Below are positions 22,476 through 31,306 of a DNA stretch of 64,000 nt, in pieces. The DNA is from Glebionis coronaria (lineage: Eukaryota; Streptophyta; Magnoliopsida; Asterales; Asteraceae): positions 31,073,255 through 31,137,254 of the forward strand of contig CM046877.1 in the NCBI GenBank assembly GCA_025667525.1. The letters are read 5' to 3'. Within the stretch, counting starts at the first letter, position 1. Every line of letters starts with the position of its first letter. The notes below the pieces were generated by a model, which had not been told where the DNA came from, made no database searches, and saw nothing but the letters and a program-made list of their open reading frames with translations. The translations under genes and the position numbers were made by a program.

Positions 22476-23136
22476 TGTTGGAAATTTAATGCAATTGTGG
22501 GATCGAGTCATACTTGTAAATGGGTTTGGAGGTACGGAGTGTACACCCATTAAGTCCCTGACCTCCCTGGACTCAATATAGTGGTTGAAAGTTCATCAGT
22601 AGGAAGTTGCTCCTGGTTAGGAAGTTGCTCCTGGTGAGGAAGTTGCTCCTGGTCAGGAAGTTGCTCCTGGTTAGGACGCTGCTCCTGGTGATGCACAAAG
22701 TCTTTGTAACCTCTTTGACTAATCAATGAGGGTTGATATTGACTTGATGACCAGGTTTATGGTCATGTAACCACTATGGTTTCATGTAGGTAATTATGAG
22801 CTTAATTGGCCGATTAATGCTCTTAATTACCATTGACTATGAGTTACATCCTTCTAGGACTAGGATCACTATAAATAGTGATCATATTTGCATGATGAAA
22901 CATATAGAAACAAGAAACACTTACTTACACGCACAGAGTTCTTGATTTCTGCCTAAAACAAGAACTAACTCTTGGTTTTATCCCAAGGAGGTATTCGTGT
23001 TAACCCAGGCATAGGGTCGAATAATCTTCTTTGGAAAGTGATTACACGAATTCAAGAGATATTCGGTAACCATTCTTTGGTACGTAGTTAGGCTATTGAT
23101 TATCTTCACCCTGTTGGAACGAAGTAAACCCCAACA
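22476..23136 (+). repeat. 3' LTR of the young Copia
   Basis: 661 bp partner of 17297-17957, ending ACCCCAACA and followed by the TSD ttaac. It carries the same tandem array and TATA box. Confidence 0.95.
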
Positions 23137-23141
23137 TTAAC

Positions 23142-23380
23142 TTCTACAACACTTAACTCATATCAACCTTAACCTTTGACGTAATAGTTTAGTGTAATTA
23201 TGTATGCTTTTAAGTTGCAAATTGTGTATGTATTTATGTTGAATAAACATGTGGGATTAACACTGCAAACTATGTACTATGTATTTAGTCTAATACGCTA
23301 TAATACTGAAATCGACCCATTTTGAACCAAATCATTTCTATCTCGACCCAAATTCAGTGACCCGCTTGACCCGTCCATAT
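23142..23380. repeat. Host segment copy A, part 3
   Basis: Contains accttaacctttgacgtaa, gttgaataaacatgt and ttcagtgacccgcttgaccc, all matched in order at 25130-25345. Similarity ends near 23380 at the CACTA-like sequence. Confidence 0.82.
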
Positions 23381-23639
23381 CTCCTTCAACTTATGGTGGC
23401 ACATATGTCTCAAGATTCACCTGTTCCATAATAATTGATGTAATTTATCCTGTTTACAACGTTCGTTATAAACGCATGATTTTACAAAAATTATACAACT
23501 AAGTATAATAACAACGAAAGTTGTAGTTTCGTTGTATCTGGACCAGGCATTACAAATTATTGTCCCAACTTTTCTTTTTCTAAAGGTGGTCCAACTAGTT
23601 TTTGACGTTGAACGATTCCGATGACTTGACACAGGAACT

Positions 23640-23771
23640 ACAAAAAAAACTGGCTATAATGACAAAATTATAATGACGACGTTGATTTCGTTATTAAGTT
23701 GGTGTAGTGACGATTTTTCCTCTATTAATGACGAGTTTCCACATGTTATTAAAGCCCTTTTTCTAGTAGTG
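23640..23771 (-). mobile_element. CACTA (En/Spm-like) terminus with subterminal repeats
   Basis: Read on the minus strand from 23771 the sequence begins CACTACTAGAAAAAGGGC, the classic CACTA end, followed by subterminal units with cgtcattaatag, cgtcactacacc and cgtcattata. No matching left terminus was found, so this is a 5'- or 3'-truncated copy. It may extend left to about 23380, where host homology stops. Confidence 0.72.
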
Positions 23772-24334
23772 AGGAGACAGTGACACGTCAAGACGTTTTA
23801 TTTTTACAAGATGCATGATGGAAAATAAAGTCAATCACTTTTAATGCAAATAGGGCACCCTTAGGTTAGTGGGTTGTGACCCTATTGACCCATTGTGTTA
23901 CTAGACTTATTTGTACAGATTTCGGATTTTTCGGTATTTCTGATACAAAAATTTTGAATATAAATTACTAGTGTAAAAAACTACAACTACCCTACTGTGA
24001 CAACAAGTTTTTCCAACCAAGATCCGCCCTTTTTTATGTTAACACTGGTTGAGTTAAGGTGATATCAAAGATCTTGCGTTTCGTACAATTTGGTGGTGTA
24101 CTGGTTGTAAAGAGCAAGAAACATGATTAACTTTTCTAATTCCAGGTGACCTTCGAATCTTCTCCACATGGTGAAAGTCTGGTTGTTTAATAAGATCTTT
24201 GTTTGCTCATCAACTTAAACTCATAATGGTTTGATTGGTGCTGCAGCCTGTGAGGCCTTTATTTTCTTAGTGTTGTTTGGTGTTTGAGTGTTTCGGTTGT
24301 TTCTTTGGCACGTTTGCTATTCTTTCGGGTCTTT
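23772..24334. other. Intergenic stretch without identified features
   Basis: AT-rich sequence with no convincing ORF or repeat. A pyrimidine tract ending in cag at about 24147 resembles a splice acceptor, but the following open stretch is only about 14 codons. Confidence 0.5.
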
Positions 24335-24672
24335 ATTTAATTTTCCCCCATACTTTTACCGCTTTCACCGCTCGTGCCAATCAGACGTGCTTGTGGAGTT
24401 GTGACACTATGAAGCTTCACGATAGTTTCCTGGTTTTCCTTGATTTGGCCTAGAAGATTTTCTTCAAGTGACTCGACATCAAAGGCCACACCAATATATT
24501 TGTTTGATTCATTGAGGTGACTTTGTGATATGCTTTCTAATATTGATTATGTGATGAGATTTTTAGACCAGCGTTTCAGCGCGGGGTGTTCGGGATCGAT
24601 GAATTCAGTCAATGGTGTTTCAAATTGGGTCGCTTTTCTATGTATATTTAAAGCTGATGCATCCGGTTCCAA
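24335..24672 (-). pseudogene. Unidentified coding-like fragment with one stop
   Basis: On the minus strand one frame reads sensibly for about 110 codons with a single TAA near 24556. It includes segments such as TEFIDPEHPALKRW before the stop and GVAFDVESLEENLLGQIKEN after it, rich in charged residues and without low complexity. It is too short for a simple ORF filter. I do not recognise the family. It could be an exon of a decayed host gene or a gene piece carried by a transposon; no start or clear splice sites are assigned. Confidence 0.4.
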
Positions 24673-24728
24673 ACAATATAGTTAAGGATTAAATGTAAGC
24701 CAAAAGACTTACAAAAGCAAAGAAAACT

Positions 24729-25345
24729 TCCACAGGTTGGATTCACTTATGAGCATTTCGGTGCAATACATTTATGAGTAATCGGAATAGTTCTTACCAT
24801 AGCTTTTCTAGCCTTGTAATAAGCTTGAAGACAGTTTTCATCTATTGTTTCACAGATTGAAAGTCTTACTAAGCTTCCATTCTACATACGCCTCATGGTA
24901 TTGGTAACTACCATTATTCGTCCCACCAACCTGGAGGAAGAAGTAGAACGAGTGCACATTGGTTAGGCTGGCTGCAAATCGAGTCCAAACATGATCCCAC
25001 CCAACTTGATTCATTAACCCTGTAAGCAAACGATTGCTCTTAAACCACTAATGAATGAAAAATCTGTGGGAATGCCTTGATCATCATTGAAATTTACATC
25101 ACATGAATTTTTTAATGAACACCCATACCTTAACCTTTGACGTAATAGTTTAGTGTAATCATGTATATGCCTTTAAGCTGCAAACGAGTATTTATGTTGA
25201 ATAAACATGTAGGTTTAACACTTCATACTACGGAGTATGCAAGTATTTTGGCTAAAATGCTGAACTATTGAAATTGACCCATTTTGACCCAAATCATTTT
25301 CATCTCTAGCCAAATTCAGTGACCCACTTGACCCTTCCATCTATA
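24729..25345. repeat. Host segment copy B (uninterrupted duplicate of copy A)
   Basis: Matches 15912-16026, 17142-17291 and 23142-23380 in order and orientation. It lacks the Mutator-like and Copia insertions, so it serves as an empty-site reference. Copy B also has roughly 190 bp (24759-24945) not in copy A. No coding feature is supported. Confidence 0.8.
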
Positions 25346-25899
25346 CTTTTATTATGAAATAACATTGTGTTGAAAAGGTTGGATGAACAATTCGTACCTT
25401 TAACTTTTCAATATGCTGATCTTATGGAGTACAGTATTAGTATGTTGCAAGGCCTGCAATTTTTCGAAACATTATCAATGAGAAAATGCAAAAAAACGCT
25501 TTTAAACGTATCAGCCTAAAGGTGGCTTTTTTTTACCTCGACCAAGCTCTTCAAACATTTCTCATCCTTCGTTGTACAAAGGCTTTAGTATACTGTTAAA
25601 AATCAATTCCAGTGTTAGATTTTTTGATTCAGTAAAATTAGTGTTTAAGTGGTAACTTTAATATTTTACTAATGCATTGAAGTTAAGCAGGTTACATACC
25701 TTAAGAAACAAAAGAGTTGCATGGCGAGTTGGCGTTGTCTTCTCCCCGAGGAACCTTATCAGTTAATCGACAAACTTTAAGAACCCTTGGAACATCTCTG
25801 ACGAGTTATCTACTTTCATTACGTACATTCTAAATAGCAATAGACAACACTAAAAATTTGATGCCCATGTTTATGTGATGCCACGGATCGTCACCCCTG
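25346..25899. other. Intergenic stretch without identified features
   Basis: No ORF, LTR, TIR or tandem structure that I can support. Confidence 0.5.
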
Positions 25900-25904
25900 T
25901 CGCC

Positions 25905-26090
25905 CATAGCCAGGGCCGGTCCTGACTGTAAATCATTTGACAAGGTTGTTAGCTCAGGTCGGTTAATTATTCTTAGTTAAAGGAAAAATCATTCTGACAC
26001 GACTTGAACCCGCAACTTAGTGGTTAGAGAAATAATCATATCATATATGCTATTAGACCAAACGCTTACTGGGTTGCCACACTTGCTAAT
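25905..26090 (-). mobile_element. Possible tRNA-derived SINE fragment
   Basis: On the minus strand a Pol III B-box-like gcgggttcaagtcg (about 25994-26007) follows a possible A-box region near 26050. A 3' body then includes ggaccggccctgg (about 25909-25921). No poly-A/T tail or flanking duplication was found. It could equally be chance similarity. Confidence 0.33.
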
Positions 26091-26179
26091 CTTGGGCAAA
26101 TCCATACATCAAAAGTTATCTCACGAATCTCATTTTCTGGTTAAACAAAATACGGCAATGTTATACGGAGTACAATTGT

Positions 26180-26470
26180 AAAGTGTTGGGTTTAATCTTG
26201 AATGAATCAGTATTTTAGTATCTTAGTTATTGGATTAATTAAACTAGTTTTAATGGGTAAGTATTAGGACCTGATATTAAGGATTGACTAGGAGAGTGGG
26301 CCAGTTTTAACTACCTAGTTTTAAGGATGACCATGACTAAGTAGTATGTGTTAGTAGTATGTTCCTGATTTTGTGTTTCCCGCGTTTTGTGTAAGGCTCT
26401 ATAAAGCTCATCCCTTTTATTGAATGAAGTAATGCAATGTGATTCAAGTAACACTTTTGGTTAATACTTG
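26180..26470 (+). repeat. Possible Copia LTR remnant
   Basis: Starts tgttgggttt. It contains a TATA-like ctctataaagctcat at about 26396-26410 and then a gattgaatgaagtaatgcaatg-type region resembling R/U5 of plant Copia LTRs. The right boundary and TSD are not found. Confidence 0.32.
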
Positions 26471-26805
26471 TTCCATAATCAAAGTGTCTCCCAAATCAGT
26501 GACTTGTGTTAAAAGTGAGATCAAGGTGTGCTGGCTGGTTTCTACACGTAAAGAAGATCCAGACACGCCCAAATCGGTGGCATATCCAAGTATCTGACTA
26601 TGTAGGAGAAACATAATATTTACAAAACATAAAGTCGGATGCAAATGTTTTTTCTTCTCATCATGAATCATACGGATTTTATTCTGAACACCACAAATAA
26701 TAATATTACAATAAAAACTAGCGAAACACTAGAAACAAAGTACAAACAACAATAAAAATATCAACTGATACAAGGATTGGCAAAGATCAAACTCAACAGG
26801 AGTTC

Positions 26806-27440
26806 TTACCAAATTTTGAAAAGTTGTATAAACTTTAAAAGGTAGCTCATTATCAAGATTGTCAAGAAGAATCCAAACGGAAAACCGATCCATGATCCTT
26901 CCCAAATCCTCCATAATAGACCCTTCTCTTCCTCAACTCTTCCTTCCAATGATGGAATAACCTCCACACAAGTGACTTTAATCTGCATACCGCATAATCC
27001 ACTATTGTTTTGAAAACTCATCTCATCCATCGTGTCCATTTGTCGGCCACGAGGAATTTTACCCGTCAACATGTTGTTGCTCACATCTAGAACTGAGAGT
27101 TGGCCAAGTTACTCTAGTGATTGAGGAATGGTTCCCGAGAGTTCATTATGTGAAACATCCAAGCTCTCTATGCCCACTAGATTGCCAAGTGACAATGGAA
27201 TGTGCCCTGAAATCTTGTTGCGTGAAATGTTGAGAACTTTTAGGGCTTTGAGATTTCCTAACAGTGGTGGAATTTCACCGGAGATTCTATTGTTCGACAA
27301 GTCCAACAAAAAGTAGATCTCGAGGTTACCACTCGGTAAGCCTTGAAAAGATTTCTTCCAGTTGACAAACAAGCCTTGAAGCATACCTAGGGCACTAAGA
27401 GGGGAAATCTCATGGGATGGGAAATGGTACTTGAAACATC
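26806..27440 (-). pseudogene. LRR receptor-like protein (RLP) pseudogene, C-terminal fragment
   Basis: About 210 codons survive of a plasma-membrane receptor-like protein. Three to four extracellular leucine-rich repeats are visible ([53 protein letters not shown]). Then come the typical GRQMDT, NNSGLCGMQI cap, an acidic juxtamembrane stretch and one transmembrane helix (IGFPFGFFLTILIMSYLL), with a very short tail and no kinase. Full RLPs usually have 20 or more repeats, so the 5' part is lost near 27440. A TAA at 27109-27111 interrupts the last repeats without a frameshift. It is the only clearly host-derived gene remnant I recognise. Confidence 0.85.
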
Positions 27441-27640
27441 TTGAGTTTTAATCATTCTTTTGTTGTACTCAGACAGCTGTACCACTATTTCAGACAAGCA
27501 TACTACATTCCTGTCTTAGATTGGTTGTACTTATATCATATTGTTATTCGCCAGAAATGACTTGTGCTGATGTTACATTATTAATCCTTTGTGCTTATAT
27601 GATATGGTGAATTTTTGACAGGTTATCCAATTTGTTATGA
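27441..27640. other. Spacer between the RLP pseudogene and the chromovirus fragment
   Basis: T-rich, non-coding; nothing recognised. Confidence 0.5.
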
Positions 27641-27720
27641 ATTTCATGCATACACATTTCCATGTAATAATTGCAATATTGACAAAAACTAATAAATCTC
27701 ATTGTTGTATGACTATAAAA

Positions 27721-28509
27721 ACAGCTTCAAGAAACACACGAGCAAACCCCGCAGGAGCTAATGTCACTCCAAATGTCTCAGAGGGCCAACTCAGGGTACT
27801 CATTGGACAGGGCATCGCCGATGCCATGGCTGCTAGGGAAGCCAACCCCATCAGAAACCAGGATGACAGTCAGAGCTCCAATGCAAGGAGGAATGACAGA
27901 GTTCCTAGGGGATGTACTTATCTCGACTTCTTTAAATGTAAGCCCACATACTTTAAGGGCAAAGAAGGAGTTTTCGAGCTAATGTAATGGTTCGAAAGAA
28001 CAAAGACTGTATTCTGTATTAGTGACTGTACAGATGAAAACAAAGTCAAATTCGCCACCAGTACTCTACTGGAGGATGCCCTCACATGGTGGAATTCTTT
28101 GGTTTCTACCCTTGGGCAAGATAATGCCTATGGGATGACTTGGACTGCTTTGAACGAAAGGATCACTAAGAAGTACTGTCCTCGTGGAGAAGTAAAGAAG
28201 CTAGAGATCGAGCTGTGGGACCTCAAGTGCAAGAATCATGACATTGTAGCTTACAACCAGAAGCTCTAAGAACTGACCTTGATGTGTACAAGAATGTTTC
28301 CTGGCGTGAAGGATAAGATTAAGAAGTATGTTAGCGGGCTGCCGGACTCTATCCATGACAGCTTACTCGCATCTCGACCTACTAGCGTCGAGAGTGCCAT
28401 TGAGTTTGCCACCAAATTGATGGACAAACAGGTACGTAGCTTTGCTGAGAGAAAGATGGAAAGCAAGAGGAGAACTGACGAAAATTTCCATAGTCAGCAC
28501 CAGAACTAA
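27721..28509 (+). pseudogene. Chromovirus gag (capsid) with two stops
   Basis: One frame with stops TAA 27985-27987 and TAA 28267-28269. Visible gag motifs: YLDFFKCKPTYFKGKEG, then downstream of the first stop LLEDALTWWNS, TWTALNERITKKYCP, and LMCTRMFPGVKDKI. This is the Retrotrans_gag domain that packages element RNA. The second stop sits where the family usually has Gln, a C-to-T change. The true start lies upstream of 27721 and is not resolved. Confidence 0.85.
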
Positions 28510-28680
28510 CCACCCAAGAGATAAGATACGGTCAGGTCTATAGTGTCACTACCATCAAATCACCCCGGTACGTAGGAAACAAACCCAAGTGTACCAAGTG
28601 CAATTTTTATCATGTCAGCAATGTGCCTTGCCTCAGACCAAGACAAGATGGTCACCCCGCTCCACCAGTAAGAAGCAACA

Positions 28681-29321
28681 TTGTCACCAACTTCAGACCC
28701 AACAACAACAGGAATGGTTAATACTTCCGTGGTAATGGACTGTAGGGAAACCGCCGTCCCACTGGCAGGAATTGGTGTTGGGCAAGGTGCAGTCCGTTGC
28801 TATGGATGTGGAGAACTAGGACACATCAAACCCGAATGCCCAAAACGGGCAAACGGAAATGGGAACAACGAGCACCAGCAAGAGTTTACGTTGTGGGAAA
28901 TGCCAGGACCAACCCTGACTCCAATGTAGTTACCGGTACGTTTCTTCTGAACAATCATTATGCATCTATTTTATTTGATACTAGAGCCGATAGAAGCTTT
29001 TTGTCTACCGAGTTTAGTAGCTTACTAGACATCCCTCCCACCAACTTAGACAACTGTTACAGAGTCGAACTAGCCAACGGCAAAGTCATAGAAACCAATA
29101 CTATCCTAAAAGGTTGTACCTTGAACCTTTTAAATCGCCCTTTCAATTTCAATTTGATACCAGTGAATCTTGGTAGTTTCGACGTTATCATTGGTATGGA
29201 TAGGTTAGCAAGTTATCACACAACCATTGTGTGTGACAAAAAGCTAGTCCGTATACCATGCGGAGAAAGAAATTTGATCATTCGGGGAAAAGGAAACACA
29301 GAAGGACTGACACCAGACTGA
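28681..29321 (+). pseudogene. Chromovirus zinc knuckle and protease (frameshifted)
   Basis: The knuckle CYGCGELGHIKPEC is in one frame (28681-28929). The protease runs in another frame from about 28890, with a 1-nt shift between. The active-site motif reads DTRAD instead of DTGAD: the catalytic-loop Gly is Arg (AGA, 28983-28985), which would inactivate the enzyme. The later protease motif DVIIGMDRLA is intact. It ends with TGA at 29319-29321. Confidence 0.82.
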
Positions 29322-29353
29322 GTGTCATCTCGTGTACAAATGTTTAGAAATAT

Positions 29354-30130
29354 ATGTTGAGAGGATGCCCTATCTTCTTAGGTCATATTTCTAAGACATA
29401 CGAAGAAGAAAAACCTGAGAAGAAACAAATCAAGGACGTGCCAGTTGTCCACGATTTTCCAGATGACCTACCCAGTATACCATCAACTCATCAAGTGGAA
29501 GTCCAAATCGACTTGATACCAGGAGCCGCACCTGTAGCTAAAGCTCCTTACCGGTTAGCACCATCAGAGATGAAGGAATTAGCAGAACAACTTAAAGAAT
29601 TATCTGACAAAGGTTTCATTAGACCTAGTTCCTCGCCTTGGGGAGCTCCAATACTATTTGTCAAAAAAAAGGTGGTTCTTTCCGAATGTGTGTTGATTAC
29701 AGGGAACGGAATAAGTTAACTGTGAAGAATCGTTACCCACTTCCACCAATCGATGACCTATTTGATAAACTCCAAGGATCAAGTGTGTACTCAAATATCG
29801 ATTTAAGATTTAGGTACCATCAGTTGAGGGTCATAGAGGAAGACATTCCAAAAACAGCATTCAGAACTCGTTACGGTCATTACGAATTTCAGGTTATGCC
29901 CTTTGGATTGACCAATGCACCAGCTATATTCCTGGACCTCATGAACCGGGTGTGTAGTCCCTACCTGGATAAATTCATGATTTTATTCATTGACGACATA
30001 CTCATCTACTCCAAGAACTAACAAGAACACAGAGAACACATGGCACAAGTACTGAAACTGCTTAAGGAAGAAAAGTTGTACGCAAAATTTTCCAAATGTG
30101 ATTTTTGGATCTCTATAGTTCATTTCCAAC
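29354..30130 (+). pseudogene. Chromovirus reverse transcriptase, partial and frameshifted
   Basis: Motifs in order: FPDDLPSIPSTHQVE, YRLAPSEMKEL, then a frame change at the poly-A run 29660-29668, [32 protein letters not shown] and FIDDILIYS (catalytic DD), then TAA at 30019-30021 and a further ~35 codons to FWIS. Homology then stops, so RNase H and integrase are missing. Confidence 0.85.
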
Positions 30131-31306
30131 TGCTTCTTTTTAATTAAGGGTTTTATTAGTGTAAAGTAATCAAATAAACTGTTAATGTCCAAATAACCAG
30201 AATTGCATATTTGTCACTTTTTTTGTTGTTGTTTCGAGTCATCATTGCCTGCTATATTAGTCAGTTAGGCTGCTCTATAAGGTCACTTTTAGCTATAGAA
30301 TCTGCCATTTTAAGAATTAAAAGTTCAAATTTACATACTTTATAAACAAAATATGTATACGTATACCGATTTTAGGTATGTTGGTTCATTAGTTTGAGGC
30401 TACTAATTTGTGTCTTTTTGTTGTTGTTTCAAGTCAATTTTAGGCTACTGATTATAGTCTTTTAGTTGATGAATTGAGTCACTTTTGGCTTAAATCTTGG
30501 GTCACTTTCGCATGTCGTTTTGGTTATTCTTTGCTGTAAATTTGAGTCATTATGGCTGTTTTTAGTCATTTTTGTCTCAAATATTTGGCATTTTTTACTG
30601 TTATTATGACGAATTGTTTTTCCAGAAGTTGGTAATTATAAAACCTTAAGTCACAAGATTTATCTACAAAAGCAAGAGTATATGGTGCATCTCGATATGA
30701 TTAAAAGGTATATTAACGTTACATATTTAGTTGTAAGTTGTTGTTATCACATATAGGTGTAGGCTTTCAAGTAGATATTCTGTTTGAGCATTATTTTATT
30801 GTGCTTATAACATGTTTGATGGATTGATTATGAACCAGATTGCTTTTTCACTGTCTCTGCAGTTATGCCTCAGATATTGTTACTTTTAGTTGTAGGTTTA
30901 TGTTGTTTTAAATAAGACTTTGCTACTTTAGATTTCAGTTTGACATAGTGACTTTAGTCTGCACTAGAATGCCAACCTACCTGAAATTCCATCAAGTAGA
31001 ATACTAGATACACATGGTTGTATACACGAGAAGGCGTTGGGCTTAAAATAAGTTGAGCATATTTCTATTGTCATCCTGATATTTAAAATTGTAGTTTTCG
31101 TTTATTGGATAGCCTGGCACATATTTAAATTTAGTTATCATTTCCTTTTGTTATTAATAATATGACTTGAGCTTATTGTCTCGAATAAATTGCTCTTCCT
31201 TTTTTTATGTTGATAACTTTTTGTAAGTGAAAACTTAGAAAGGTTGTTTATTAAAAAATTGTTATGGTTCAAGTATCTGTTTTACCGTTTCGAGTGATAT
31301 GTATGT
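30131..31306. other. AT-rich intergenic stretch with degenerate repeats
   Basis: No ORF. A phrase ttttgttgttgtttcgagtca occurs at 30213-30235 and again as tttgttgttgtttcaagtca near 30415-30435. Several gtcactttt/gtcatttt phrases recur, suggesting an old tandem or dispersed repeat. Nothing else is recognised. Confidence 0.5.

Larger units (their letters stand above)
17297..23136 (+). mobile_element. Near-intact young Ty1/copia retrotransposon
   Basis: 5840 bp with 661-bp LTRs (17297-17957 and 22476-23136), TSD ttaac, a gag-pol frame from 17986, and a polypurine tract (aattggggaggat) just before 22476. By eye the LTRs differ at about 7 positions (~1%). The coding region has one 1-nt shift just before the RT catalytic box. 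It splits host copy A. Expression would be driven from the LTR, which also carries an 18-bp tandem array. Confidence 0.95.
27641..30130 (+). mobile_element. Truncated chromovirus (Ty3/gypsy) fragment: gag, protease, partial RT, no LTRs
   Basis: Interior sequence only. No LTR, primer site or TSD borders it. It breaks off in RT near 30130, just after the FWIS motif. The downstream gypsy element (31307-41497) encodes a diverged RT, so the two look like different insertions. Gag motifs match the Tekay/Del-like chromovirus type. Confidence 0.85.
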
